This document shows positions 7,685 to 18,279 of a stretch of DNA of 64,000 nt, piece by piece; position 1 is the stretch's first letter; every line of letters begins with the position of its first letter. The translations under genes were made by a program, and so were the position numbers. Source of the stretch: Flavobacterium erciyesense (GTDB lineage Bacteria > Bacteroidota > Bacteroidia > Flavobacteriales > Flavobacteriaceae); assembly GCF_018069925.1 (NCBI RefSeq), contig NZ_JAGPXB010000001.1:1-64000 (forward strand), given 5' to 3'. The notes under the pieces were generated by a model. That model was not told the origin of the DNA. It saw only the letters and a program-made list of their open reading frames with translations, and did no database searches.

Positions 7685-10213
7685 CTATTTTTTTGCTACT
7701 GGCTTTTTTACCGCTGTTTTTTTTGCTGTTGCTTTTTTGGTAGGCGCTTTTTTCGCCGCTACTTTTTTGGCTGGAGTTTTCTTTGCGATCATCTCCTGTA
7801 CTTCGGCCAAAGTCAATTTTGAAGCATCAACATCCTTACTTAATTCAATTTTTATCTTTCCTTTAGTAATAACAGAGCGTCCCCATCTTGCTTTTTCAAC
7901 CAAAATTCCTTCCTCTTCCCAGTTGTGAAGTACTTTATCAATATTTTTTTGCAACTTATCTTCAATCAATGCTTCAATATCGTTTTGAGATAAATTATCA
8001 AAATCATATTTTTTACTCACATTGATAAAAAGGCCATTCCATTTGATAAAAGCACCAAATCTACCCACACCTCTTTGAACACCTTCGCCTTTATAAACTG
8101 CAATTGGCGCATCAGCAAGGGCTTTTTCATCAATTAATTCTTTGGCACGTTCAAAATCAACATCCAGTGGATTTTCGCCTTTTGGCAAAGATACGAAAGC
8201 TGCACCATGACGAATATAAGGACCGTAACGGCCATTGCTTACCTCTACTTCTTCATCTTTATAAACCCCTAGGTTTTTTGGTAACAAAAACAAGTTTAAA
8301 GTTTCTTCCAGCGTGATGTTACCGATATTTTGGTCGTTCATCAAGCTTGCGAACTTCTTATCTTCATCATCAGCAGCGCCAATTTGAGCCATTGGGCCAA
8401 ATTTACCCAAACGCACCGAAACTGGTTTGCCTGTTTTAGGATCAATTCCTAGAATACGTTCACCACTTTCGCGTTCTGCATTTGCTTCTACATCCTTCAC
8501 CGTTGGATGAAATTGATCGTAAAACTCTTGCATCATTTTCGTCCAAACGATATTTCCTTCGGCTATTTCATCAAAATCTTGCTCAACTTTGGCAGTAAAA
8601 TTATAATCTAGAATGTTTCCAAAATTCTTAACCAAGAAATCGGTAACGATGGTTCCAATATCCGTTGGTACTAATTTTCCTTTATCAGAGCCTGTATTTT
8701 CTTTTAGTACTTTTTCAGCAAGCGCGCCTGCTTGCAAAGTAAGTTGCGTGTACTTTCTTTCTTGCCCGTCAAGATTTCCTTTTTCAACATAATTTCTGTT
8801 GATAATTGTAGAAATTGTTGGTGCATAAGTAGATGGTCTACCGATACCAAGCTCCTCTAATTTTTTCACCAACGAAGCTTCTGTAAAACGAGCTGGAGGT
8901 CGAGAGTAACGCTCAGTAGCGGTAATATAATTATTCTGCAACTTTTCGTTTACTTTCATTGCTGGCAACATGCCTTCTTGCTCTTCTTCGTCATCATCAT
9001 GGCCTTCTAAATAAACCTTTAGAAATCCTTCAAAAAGCAACACCTCTCCAGAAGCTGTGAATACTTCATCGTGATTATTAGCTTCAATTTTTACATTGGT
9101 ACGTTCTAATTGTGCGTCACTCATTTGTGAAGCAAGTGTACGTTTCCAGATTAAATCGTACAAACGGGCTTGATCGCGATCAATATCTACCGTGTGACGT
9201 GACATATCTGTAGGTCGAATCGCCTCGTGAGCTTCCTGAGCGCCTTTACTTTTATTGGTAAAAGTTCTAGGTTTTGAGAACTCTTTACCGTAGGATTTGA
9301 TAATTTCAGCCTGAGCTGCTTCCATCGCCTCTTTTGATAAATTAACACTATCCGTTCTCATGTAAGTGATCAATCCCGCTTCATACAAACGTTGCGCAAG
9401 CTGCATAGTAATACCTACTGGTAAATACAATTTTCTAGCTGCTTCTTGTTGTAAAGTTGAAGTGGTAAAAGGACCTGTAGGTGACTTTTTAGTAGGTTTT
9501 GTTTCTAACTCCCCTACTTTATATTGTGAACCTACGTTATTTTTTAAAAAAGCTTCTGCTTCTTGTTTGGTATTAAAATTTTTAGGCAACTTAGCTTTGA
9601 ATGCTTTTCCGGCTTCGTTTGTAAATTCAGCTACAACTGAATAAGTTGCTACTGCATTAAAGTTTTGAATGTCGCGCTCGCGTTCAACAATTAATCGAAC
9701 CGAAACCGATTGCACACGACCAGCAGATAAACCGCCTTTAATTTTTCTCCATAAAACAGGCGATAATTCGTAACCAACCAATCGGTCAAGTACACGTCTA
9801 GCTTGTTGTGCATTTACTAAATTATAGTCAATTTCACGTGGATTGTCAATCGCTTTTAAAATGGCCGTTTTTGTAATCTCATGAAAAACAATACGTTTGG
9901 TTTTTTTGATATCCAAATTTAGCTCTTCGGCCAAGTGCCAAGAAATAGCCTCACCCTCGCGATCCTCATCGCTCGCTAGCCATACCATTTCTGCTTTTTT
10001 AGCCAAACCTTTTAACTTGGTAACCAATGCTTTTTTATCTGCAGAAACCTCATACTTTGGTTTAAAACCTTGCTCCACATCTACTCCTATTTCTCGTGAA
10101 GGCAAATCGGCGATATGTCCATAACTGGACTCTACCTGATAATCACTTCCAAGAAATTTTTCGATTGTTTTTGCCTTTGCAGGAGACTCTACGATAACTA
10201 AATTCTTTGCCAT
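7685..10213 (-). CDS. topA: DNA topoisomerase I
   Basis: 842 residues, type IA topoisomerase that relaxes negative supercoils. Toprim domain at the N-terminus (LVIVESPAKAKTIEKFL, with the acidic triad region SDEDREGEAI), catalytic tyrosine in LITYMRTDSVNLS, and repeated C-terminal domains with the motif FGPMAQIG/YGPYIRHG. No Cys4 zinc ribbons are present, and the last ~32 residues are a basic KKxxAKK-type tail. I chose the start MAKNLVIVES at 10213. A start seven codons upstream would overlap the -7 promoter element at 10232-10239. It is probably the first gene of topA-arginase-like. Confidence 0.96.
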   Translation of the reverse strand: MAKNLVIVESPAKAKTIEKFLGSDYQVESSYGHIADLPSREIGVDVEQGFKPKYEVSADKKALVTKLKGLAKKAEMVWLASDEDREGEAISWHLAEELNLDIKKTKRIVFHEITKTAILKAIDNPREIDYNLVNAQQARRVLDRLVGYELSPVLWRKIKGGLSAGRVQSVSVRLIVERERDIQNFNAVATYSVVAEFTNEAGKAFKAKLPKNFNTKQEAEAFLKNNVGSQYKVGELETKPTKKSPTGPFTTSTLQQEAARKLYLPVGITMQLAQRLYEAGLITYMRTDSVNLSKEAMEAAQAEIIKSYGKEFSKPRTFTNKSKGAQEAHEAIRPTDMSRHTVDIDRDQARLYDLIWKRTLASQMSDAQLERTNVKIEANNHDEVFTASGEVLLFEGFLKVYLEGHDDDEEEQEGMLPAMKVNEKLQNNYITATERYSRPPARFTEASLVKKLEELGIGRPSTYAPTISTIINRNYVEKGNLDGQERKYTQLTLQAGALAEKVLKENTGSDKGKLVPTDIGTIVTDFLVKNFGNILDYNFTAKVEQDFDEIAEGNIVWTKMMQEFYDQFHPTVKDVEANAERESGERILGIDPKTGKPVSVRLGKFGPMAQIGAADDEDKKFASLMNDQNIGNITLEETLNLFLLPKNLGVYKDEEVEVSNGRYGPYIRHGAAFVSLPKGENPLDVDFERAKELIDEKALADAPIAVYKGEGVQRGVGRFGAFIKWNGLFINVSKKYDFDNLSQNDIEALIEDKLQKNIDKVLHNWEEEGILVEKARWGRSVITKGKIKIELSKDVDASKLTLAEVQEMIAKKTPAKKVAAKKAPTKKATAKKTAVKKPVAKK

Positions 10214-10231
10214 TGCTCTATTTTTCTGGGA

Positions 10232-10239
10232 CAAAAGTA
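10232..10239 (-). promoter_or_regulatory. -7 promoter element (TACTTTTG) of topA
   Basis: Exact match to TAnnTTTG on the minus strand, 18 bp before the topA ATG. No good -33 TTG at usual spacing. It supports the shorter topA start. Confidence 0.5.
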
Positions 10240-10623
10240 GAAGTTTTTTTTATATATCGGGCTTTTGCCGATTTTTAAAATAGAATAATACCTACTTGAT
10301 TTGATTATTTGTAGCTAAACCCCTTGTTTTATATCTCTCGAAAAACACTTCGAAAATAAATAAATTCCGCCTCTTGTTTTACGAAAATAAGTCTTTTGAG
10401 GTTCATTTTAAATAATAACAATTGTTGTCGCTCTTTCAAAAAACTGACTCTATTCATAAAAATAATCAGAAACCAAATTTTAGTAATGGCATAAAATAGA
10501 ATTTCTTATTTCGCAGTACAAAGTAAAAAGTAGAGCAAAATCCAAACTTTTTCGACAACTTCAGTTAGCTCAAGAGTATTCCATTGTAAAATGCAAAACA
10601 TTGTTAATTTGTAGGCTGACATC
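10240..10623. other. Intergenic region between divergent topA and miaB
   Basis: About 380 bp between the two divergent promoters. No open frame that looks coding, no tRNA, and only a short hairpin (ATCGG/CCGAT at 10256-10272). I see nothing else I can support. Confidence 0.5.
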
Positions 10624-10655
10624 TTGTCATATTTACTCAAATTATTCTATCTTTG
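10624..10655 (+). promoter_or_regulatory. Promoter of miaB
   Basis: TTG (10624-10626), a 21-bp spacer and TATCTTTG (10648-10655), an exact match to the Bacteroidota consensus. The 5' UTR would be only about 10-12 nt before the ATG at 10673. Confidence 0.6.
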
Positions 10656-10672
10656 TCCTTTGAAAAAATGGA

Positions 10673-12118
10673 ATGGAAAAGATAATTGAAGAAAGCAAAC
10701 AAGGCGAAAGTCTCGTTTTAGAAAATAAACCCGAAAACACTAAAAAACTATTTATCGAGAGTTACGGCTGCGCTATGAACTTTTCAGATAGCGAAATTGT
10801 AGCTTCTATTTTATCCGGAAATGGATACAATACTACCCAAGTTTTGGAGGAAGCCGATTTAGTTTTAGTAAATACATGTTCAATTCGCGACAAAGCAGAA
10901 CAAACCATCCGAAAAAGATTGGAAAAGTATAATGCCGTAAAACGCATTAATCCAAAAATGAAAGTAGGGGTTTTAGGTTGTATGGCGGAGCGTTTGAAAG
11001 AAAAATTTTTAGACGAAGAGAAAATCGTTGACATGGTAGTTGGTCCAGATGCCTACAAAGATTTACCTAATTTATTGGCCGAAGTTGAAGAAGGTCGTGA
11101 TGCCATCAATGTAATTTTATCAAAGGATGAAACTTATGGTGATATCTCGCCTGTTCGTTTAATGACTAATGGTATTACAGCACTAGTTTCTATTACTCGA
11201 GGATGTGATAATATGTGTACTTTTTGCGTAGTTCCGTTTACACGCGGACGCGAACGCAGCCGTGAACCACAAAGTATCTTGAGTGAAATTCAAGATTTAT
11301 GGAACAACGGTTACAAAGAAATCACATTATTAGGTCAAAATGTTGACAGTTATTTGTGGTATGGTGGCGGCTTGAAAAAAGATTTTGTAAATGCTAGCGT
11401 AATGCAAAAAGCTACTGCAATCGACTTTGATCAATTGCTTGAAATGGTTGCCGTTGCTTTTCCTAAAATGCGCATTCGATTTTCAACCTCAAATCCGCAA
11501 GATATGCATGAAAGTATTTTACAAGTGATAGCTAAATACCCAAATATTTGCAAGCACATTCACTTACCGGTACAATCAGGAAGTAATCGCATTCTTAAAG
11601 AAATGAATCGTTTGCATACGCGTGAGGAATACATGACTTTGATTGATAAAATCAGAACTGTAATTCCAACCTGCGCCATTTCGCAAGATATGATTGCAGG
11701 TTTCCCAACAGAGACAGAACAAGACCATATAGATACATTGGCGTTAATGGACTATGTGAAGTATAATTTTGGCTATATGTACTCGTACTCTGAACGTCCG
11801 GGAACACTTGCAGGTAGAAAAATGGAAGATGATGTACCCGAAGAGACAAAAGCACGTAGACTGCAAGAAATTGTAGACTTACAGCAAAAACACGCTTGGT
11901 TTCGTTCAGAAGAATTTATCGGTCAAACTGTAGAAGTTTTGGTAGAAAAAGTTTCTAAAAAATCAACTCAAGAATTCTCAGGTAGAAACTCACAAAGCAT
12001 TACAGTTGTTTTCCCAAAAGAAAACTATAAAATTGGAGATTTTGTAAATGTAAAAATTACAAGTTGCACAAGCGGAACTTTAAAAGGGGAAGCAGTTGGA
12101 TATTCTGAAATGAATTAG
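10673..12118 (+). CDS. miaB: tRNA-2-methylthio-N6-dimethylallyladenosine synthase MiaB
   Basis: 481 residues; a radical-SAM methylthiotransferase acting on i6A37 of tRNAs that read UNN codons. An N-terminal UPF0004 domain carries the auxiliary-cluster cysteines (SYGCAMN, NTCSIRD, LGCMAER), then the radical-SAM motif RGCDNMCTFC (CxxxCxxC) near residue 177, and a C-terminal TRAM domain (about 415-478). An ATG 5 bp upstream is out of frame and hits a stop after five codons, so 10673 is the start. A near-consensus promoter precedes it. Confidence 0.96.
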   Translation: MEKIIEESKQGESLVLENKPENTKKLFIESYGCAMNFSDSEIVASILSGNGYNTTQVLEEADLVLVNTCSIRDKAEQTIRKRLEKYNAVKRINPKMKVGVLGCMAERLKEKFLDEEKIVDMVVGPDAYKDLPNLLAEVEEGRDAINVILSKDETYGDISPVRLMTNGITALVSITRGCDNMCTFCVVPFTRGRERSREPQSILSEIQDLWNNGYKEITLLGQNVDSYLWYGGGLKKDFVNASVMQKATAIDFDQLLEMVAVAFPKMRIRFSTSNPQDMHESILQVIAKYPNICKHIHLPVQSGSNRILKEMNRLHTREEYMTLIDKIRTVIPTCAISQDMIAGFPTETEQDHIDTLALMDYVKYNFGYMYSYSERPGTLAGRKMEDDVPEETKARRLQEIVDLQQKHAWFRSEEFIGQTVEVLVEKVSKKSTQEFSGRNSQSITVVFPKENYKIGDFVNVKITSCTSGTLKGEAVGYSEMN

Positions 12119-12126
12119 AAAAGTTA

Positions 12127-12175
12127 GTTTCAGGTTTCAGGTTTAAAGTTCACTCGATAACTTGAGACCTGAAAC
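12127..12175. repeat. Intergenic hairpin repeat of the 'TTTCAGGTTT' family, copy A
   Basis: GTTTCAGGT occurs twice (12127-12135 and 12134-12142) and its reverse complement ACCTGAAAC is at 12167-12175, giving a 9-bp stem. Similar sequences lie between groES and groEL (15715) and after rpoD (24740). It sits between miaB and the sigma-54 activator. Confidence 0.6.
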
Positions 12176-12200
12176 AAAAAAAACTTTAAACAAAAATCAA

Positions 12201-13457
12201 ATGGAATCAGTTCAAAATATAAAACAGCGCTTTGAGATTATCGGGAATGATCCCAAGCTCAATCGCGCCATAGAAAAAGCCATTCAGGTTGCTCCTACTG
12301 ACATAACTGTATTGGTTGCCGGCGAAAGCGGGGTTGGAAAAGAAAATATGCCTCGTATTATTCATTCCCTATCCCATAGAAAACACGGCAAATATATTGC
12401 TGTAAACTGCGGAGCTATTCCAGAAGGAACTATTGATAGCGAATTATTTGGTCACGAAAAAGGGGCTTTTACAGGTGCTACAAGCACACGTGAAGGTTAT
12501 TTTGAAGTAGCTGATGGCGGAACTATATTTCTTGACGAAGTGGGCGAATTGCCTCTTACCACCCAAGTACGCTTATTGCGTGTACTAGAAAATGGCGAGT
12601 TTATCAAAGTAGGATCGTCACAAGTCCAAAAAACTGATGTGCGCATTGTGGCTGCCACCAATGTGAATTTGTTTGACGCCATCGAGAAAGGAAACTTTAG
12701 AGAAGATTTATACTATCGTTTGAGTACCGTAGACATTACTTTACCGCCCTTACGCGAGCGCAAGGACGATATTCATTTGTTATTCAGAAAGTTTGTTGCT
12801 GATTTTGCACACAAATACAAAATGCCTCCGTTGAAACTAGATGAAAATGCGGTGCTGTTACTGCAAAAATTTAGATGGAGCGGTAACATTAGGCAATTGC
12901 GTAACGTAGCGGAACAAATTTCAGTTCTAGAAACCAACCGTGATATTTCTGCTGCAACTTTGCAATCGTATTTACCCGAGCAAGGAAGTAATTTGCCATC
13001 TGTAATTAAGGATAAAAAAAGTGAAAACGACTTTTCGACCGAAAGGGAAATTTTGTACAAAGTACTTTTTGATATGAAAAGTGATTTGAATGATCTCAAA
13101 AAACTTACCCTTGAACTAATTCAAAACGGAAGTACCAAAGTCCAAGAAACGAATCAACATTTGATCAAGAAAATCTACGGAACAAAAGATAGCGACAACG
13201 AAATAGATTTTGAAGAAGAACCAAGAACCGGTTTAATCACTACGCCTTCTGCCGAAGAATTATATCAAGAAAACGATGACAATTATCTATTTGCAGAAAC
13301 AGTCGAAGAAGAAGAAACATTACGCTTGGAGCAAAAGGAAATTGAAATGATAAAAAAGTCGCTAGAAAAAAATAAAGGAAAACGAAAAGCTGCTGCTGAT
13401 GAATTAGGAATTTCGGAGCGCACTTTGTATCGAAAAATTAAGCAATTTGATTTGTAA
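12201..13457 (+). CDS. Sigma-54-dependent transcriptional activator without receiver domain
   Basis: 418 residues. The AAA+ sigma-54 interaction domain begins almost at the N-terminus: Walker A GESGVGKE (41-48), the sigma-54 contact loop GAFTGA (88-93), Walker B GGTIFLDE (106-113), and arginine-finger region LPPLRERKDD. An acidic linker (about 270-370) leads to a Fis-type helix-turn-helix ending in ISERTLYRKIKQF. There is no N-terminal REC, PAS or GAF domain, as in PspF, so control must come through a partner protein or expression level. Start at ATG 12201 (MESVQNIKQ). It is followed 37 bp later by lptE. Confidence 0.92.
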   Translation: MESVQNIKQRFEIIGNDPKLNRAIEKAIQVAPTDITVLVAGESGVGKENMPRIIHSLSHRKHGKYIAVNCGAIPEGTIDSELFGHEKGAFTGATSTREGYFEVADGGTIFLDEVGELPLTTQVRLLRVLENGEFIKVGSSQVQKTDVRIVAATNVNLFDAIEKGNFREDLYYRLSTVDITLPPLRERKDDIHLLFRKFVADFAHKYKMPPLKLDENAVLLLQKFRWSGNIRQLRNVAEQISVLETNRDISAATLQSYLPEQGSNLPSVIKDKKSENDFSTEREILYKVLFDMKSDLNDLKKLTLELIQNGSTKVQETNQHLIKKIYGTKDSDNEIDFEEEPRTGLITTPSAEELYQENDDNYLFAETVEEEETLRLEQKEIEMIKKSLEKNKGKRKAAADELGISERTLYRKIKQFDL

Positions 13458-13494
13458 AAAACAGATTAAATTTTCACCAATTACTTTCAAGAAC

Positions 13495-13998
13495 ATGAAA
13501 TTTATAAAATATTTTCTTTTAGCCATAATAATTGCAAGCACCAATAGCTGCTCTGTTTATAATTTTACGGGAACAGGTAACATTGATGCCAAAACCTTTC
13601 AAGTAGGGTTTTTTCAGAATAATGCTGAATTAATTGAACCTGGAATCGATAGAACATTTACCTTGAAATTACAAGATTTGATTCAGAATCAAACGAATTT
13701 AAACCTTGTAACGAATGGTGCCGACTTAACCTACGAAGGTGAAATTGTAGATTACAGAATTAGTCCAATGACCGCCACTGCTGATCAAAGAGCTGCACAA
13801 AACCGCTTGACCGTTCGAGTAAATGTTCGTTTTTCAAACAAGAAAAAAGAAACAGATGATTTTGAAAAATCGTTTAGCTTTTTCTTTGATTATCCTGCCG
13901 AACAGCAATTAACAGGTGCACCACTTAATAGTGCCTTGGAAGAAATTTTTGATCGTATTACACAAGATATCTTCAACGAGTCTTTGGCTAAGTGGTAA
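13495..13998 (+). CDS. lptE: LptE-family lipoprotein
   Basis: 167 residues. A lipoprotein signal peptide ends in TNSC, with Cys 19 as lipidation site when the ATG at 13495 is used. The mature part (SVYNFTGTGNIDAKTFQVGF...) matches the LptE family of Bacteroidota, the outer-membrane lipoprotein that plugs LptD and helps place lipopolysaccharide at the cell surface. An in-frame upstream extension overlaps the preceding gene and lacks a signal peptide, so it was rejected. It sits between the sigma-54 activator and a TPR protein, then secG. Confidence 0.85.
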   Translation: MKFIKYFLLAIIIASTNSCSVYNFTGTGNIDAKTFQVGFFQNNAELIEPGIDRTFTLKLQDLIQNQTNLNLVTNGADLTYEGEIVDYRISPMTATADQRAAQNRLTVRVNVRFSNKKKETDDFEKSFSFFFDYPAEQQLTGAPLNSALEEIFDRITQDIFNESLAKW

Positions 13999-14070
13999 CT
14001 TAATCCAACCTGCACTCACAATTATTTGACCAACTAGCTGTATATTAGCATACAACTTGATTTAAAAAAA

Positions 14071-14922
14071 ATGGAATTAGCTGACTTTACCTATTTAATA
14101 ACCAAGCCGGATGCTATCCTTGAGAAGCAAACCACATCGTTAGACGACGTGATTGCATCGTATCCTTATTTTCAAAGTGCGAAAGCCATTCAGCTAAAAG
14201 GGCTATACAGTCAAAACAGCTTTAAATATAATGGCGCTTTAAAACTAACGGCCGCCCACACCACAGATCGTTCGGTACTATTTGATTTTATCACTTCCGA
14301 AAATTTTGTGGCTATACACAAGCGACTTTACGAAAAAAAACTCCAAGCCATCTTAGACATTAATGTTATTGATAGTGAAGAAATAAAGCAGCCTGAAATT
14401 ACAACACCGGTGCTGAGTCCTGTTGAAAGGTCAATTTTAACCTCGATTAAAGAAGCTTCAACGCCTGAACCCAAAGAGCAAGAAGCCATACTGATCGAAA
14501 AACTCGAAATTGGAAGTCCATTAGAATTTTCAAAACAAGAGCAACATTCGTTTCAAGAATGGTTACAACTTTCAAGAACAGAGCCTATCAAACGAGACGA
14601 AATTGAGCAAAGTATTCCAAAGGAACCTGCGCTTGATCCCGAAAAATTAAAAAAATTAGCCATTATTGATAAGTTCATTGAGACTAGTCCTAAAATTTCT
14701 CCTGTAAAGCAGAACTCTAGTCCAGCTGTGAATATTGAACTTCCTACAGCAGATCATTCGGCATTAATGACAGAGACCTTAGCGAGAGTTTATTTGGAGC
14801 AAAAAAAATATCAAAAAGCGATACAAGCTTATGAAATATTAATTTTGAAATATCCAGAAAAAAGTAGTTTCTTTGCGGACCGCATATCGGATATTAAGAT
14901 TTTACAACATAATAATAATTAA
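14071..14922 (+). CDS. TPR-containing protein of unknown function
   Basis: 283 residues, no signal peptide and no membrane helix. The N-terminal ~110 residues are helical (MELADFTYLI... YPYFQSAKAIQLKGL). The middle (120-225) is acidic, Pro/Glu/Lys-rich and probably disordered. The C-terminus holds one or two tetratricopeptide helices (TLARVYLEQKKYQKAIQAYE, about 240-265). It ends 3 bp before secG. The link between lptE and secG suggests a role around the envelope, but no function can be assigned. Confidence 0.8.
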   Translation: MELADFTYLITKPDAILEKQTTSLDDVIASYPYFQSAKAIQLKGLYSQNSFKYNGALKLTAAHTTDRSVLFDFITSENFVAIHKRLYEKKLQAILDINVIDSEEIKQPEITTPVLSPVERSILTSIKEASTPEPKEQEAILIEKLEIGSPLEFSKQEQHSFQEWLQLSRTEPIKRDEIEQSIPKEPALDPEKLKKLAIIDKFIETSPKISPVKQNSSPAVNIELPTADHSALMTETLARVYLEQKKYQKAIQAYEILILKYPEKSSFFADRISDIKILQHNNN

Positions 14923-14925
14923 ACA

Positions 14926-15288
14926 ATGAGCACATTTTCAATTTTTTTAGTTTTAATAACTATAGTTTGTTTCCTATTAATCGTAGTAATCATGGTACAA
15001 AACCCTAAAGGTGGCGGATTATCATCTAATGTTGGTGGTTCACAAATGTTAGGTGGAGTACAAAAAACAACTGATTTCTTAGACAAAAGTACTTGGACAC
15101 TTTCTGCTATTTTAATTGCGCTTATTTTACTTTCAAGCTTAAGTTTCACTGGATCATTAAGTGATACAGATTCTAAAATCATTGAAAACACGCCAGCATC
15201 AGCGGCTCCAGCTCCAGCTGTACCAGCACAAAAGGCTCCAGCTGTACCAGCACAAAAGGCTCCAGCTGCTACAAATCCAGCTAAATAA
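14926..15288 (+). CDS. secG: Preprotein translocase subunit SecG
   Basis: 120 residues. Two membrane helices (about 3-22 and 61-79) frame the conserved loop VQNPKGGGLSSNVGG, the hallmark of SecG, the accessory subunit of SecYEG. The C-terminus is an Ala/Pro/Lys tail in which the unit APAVPAQK is tandemly duplicated (residues about 91-110), mirrored by an exact 24-bp direct repeat in the DNA. Three bases after the TPR gene, so co-translated; a strong terminator follows. Confidence 0.93.
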   Translation: MSTFSIFLVLITIVCFLLIVVIMVQNPKGGGLSSNVGGSQMLGGVQKTTDFLDKSTWTLSAILIALILLSSLSFTGSLSDTDSKIIENTPASAAPAPAVPAQKAPAVPAQKAPAATNPAK

Positions 15289-15309
15289 TTTTTACGACAC
15301 ACAATACAA

Positions 15310-15341
15310 AATGCCAGCTTGTCAAAGCTGGCATTTTTTTT
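15310..15341 (+). terminator. Rho-independent terminator after secG
   Basis: AATGCCAGCTT / AAGCTGGCATT stem, then a run of eight T. It separates secG from groESL. Confidence 0.85.
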
Positions 15342-15343
15342 AA

Positions 15344-15382
15344 GAAATTATGTCAGTTTTAATACCATGGCATAATTTCTGA
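15344..15382 (+). promoter_or_regulatory. Candidate sigma-54-like promoter and palindrome upstream of groES
   Basis: TGGCATAATTTCTGA (15368-15382) resembles the sigma-54 -24/-12 pattern (TGGCAC-N5-TTGC): GG and the G at -13 have the right spacing, but the -12 C is A. GAAATTATG (15344-15352) and CATAATTTC (15371-15379) form a 9-bp inverted repeat over it, and TGTCA lies inside. No TAnnTTTG element and no CIRCE sequence is present in the secG-groES spacer. Confidence 0.35.
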
Positions 15383-15426
15383 AAGTTATTGAGCATTCCA
15401 AAATAAATAATTTAAAAACATAAATC

Positions 15427-15702
15427 ATGGCATTAAACATTAAACCACTTTCAGACAGAGTTCTTATCGAACCTGTTGCCGCAGAAACAAAAACTGCATC
15501 AGGAATTTTTATACCAGATACAGCCAAAGAAAAGCCTCAAAAAGGGACTGTTGTTGCTGTAGGAAATGGAACTAAAGAACACACAATGACCGTAAAAATT
15601 GGAGATTCTGTTCTTTATGGAAAATACGCTGGGACAGAATTAAAATTAGAAGGAAAAGATTATTTGATCATGCGCGAAGATGATATTCTAGCGATAATCT
15701 AA
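15427..15702 (+). CDS. groES: Co-chaperonin GroES
   Basis: 91 residues, usual length. It caps the GroEL ring. Motifs: [21 protein letters not shown] with the mobile loop (about residues 18-34), and the C-terminal [12 protein letters not shown]. Followed after 72 bp by groEL; that spacer holds a small hairpin repeat. Confidence 0.97.
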   Translation: MALNIKPLSDRVLIEPVAAETKTASGIFIPDTAKEKPQKGTVVAVGNGTKEHTMTVKIGDSVLYGKYAGTELKLEGKDYLIMREDDILAII

Positions 15703-15714
15703 ATTTTGTTAAAA

Positions 15715-17406
<1,692 letters not shown>

Positions 17407-17429
17407 TTTCCTGTTCATTACTAAACATA

Positions 17430-17461
17430 AAAAAAGCCCCAAATTAAATTGGGGCTTTTTT
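17430..17461. terminator. Terminator between groEL and the DedA gene
   Basis: AAAAAGCCCC / GGGGCTTTTT stem with an AT-rich loop, A-run on one side and T-run on the other; it can serve both convergent genes. Confidence 0.85.
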
Positions 17462-17475
17462 GTATAACTATTTTT

Positions 17476-18150
17476 TTACTCTTTTGATTTTTTACTGAAC
17501 TTATAAATAACCGGTAGTATTGTAATTCCTACGAGTGACAAAACAATTAATTCAATATGCTCTTTCAAATCAACTTGATAATTCTTTAAAAGAAAACCGT
17601 ACAAGTAGTGTCCTGCGAATATCAAAGTGAAAGACCAAATAAATGAACTCAAGACATTATAAAACATAAATTTTTGCTTGTTCATAGAAACAATACCAGC
17701 GACTATTGGTGCAAAAGTTCTAAAAATTGGTAGAAAACGAGCAAAAATAATCGCCTTGCCACCATATTTCTCGAAAAAATCTTTAGACTGAACCAAATAC
17801 TTTCTTTTGAACCAAAAACTATCTTGCTTGTTGTACAAATAATATCCGCTTTTTGACCCAAACCAATACCCAACTACGTTTCCTAAAATACCAGCTAATG
17901 CTACCAATGTAGCTAACAAGACCACATTTAAGAAATCATGATCAATAAAAACGATATTTTCAATTAATTCGCGACTGTAAATTCCTGCCAAGAACAACAA
18001 ACTATCTCCTGGTAAAAAGAAACCTGCAAAGAGACCCGTTTCGGCAAACACAATAAATAAAACGATATAAATTCCCAACTTAATCCCGTTGACATCAAAA
18101 TGGATATAAAAAAGTGGGTCTATTAAATTCTTCCAATCAAAATTGTTCAT
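17476..18150 (-). CDS. DedA family membrane protein
   Basis: 224 residues with four to five membrane helices. The family signatures are visible: ETGLFAGFFLPGDSLLF (about residues 37-53), GNVVGYWFGSKSG (about 89-101) and FARFLPIFRTFAPIVAG (about 136-152), containing the conserved arginines and the FLPGD motif. DedA/VTT proteins are thought to move polyprenyl-phosphate or phospholipids across the inner membrane; the substrate here is unknown. Convergent with groEL. Confidence 0.9.
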   Translation of the reverse strand: MNNFDWKNLIDPLFYIHFDVNGIKLGIYIVLFIVFAETGLFAGFFLPGDSLLFLAGIYSRELIENIVFIDHDFLNVVLLATLVALAGILGNVVGYWFGSKSGYYLYNKQDSFWFKRKYLVQSKDFFEKYGGKAIIFARFLPIFRTFAPIVAGIVSMNKQKFMFYNVLSSFIWSFTLIFAGHYLYGFLLKNYQVDLKEHIELIVLSLVGITILPVIYKFSKKSKE

Positions 18151-18279
18151 TCTAAGTTTTTTTGTACTACGATTATCAGCGCGTGAAAGTACATATAATA
18201 AACATCAAGAACAATTTATTGTTTTATTTTAAAGTTTTATTAACGGTTGTAAAAAACACCGATAAAACCCAAAATGAAT

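Noticed and set aside
14919..15302. Minus-strand frame opposite secG with GAFCAGTAGA repeats
   Set aside because: Antisense reading of the SecG alanine/proline tail repeat.
15289..15426. CIRCE heat-shock operator upstream of groES
   Set aside because: The TTAGCACTC-N9-GAGTGCTAA sequence is not present.
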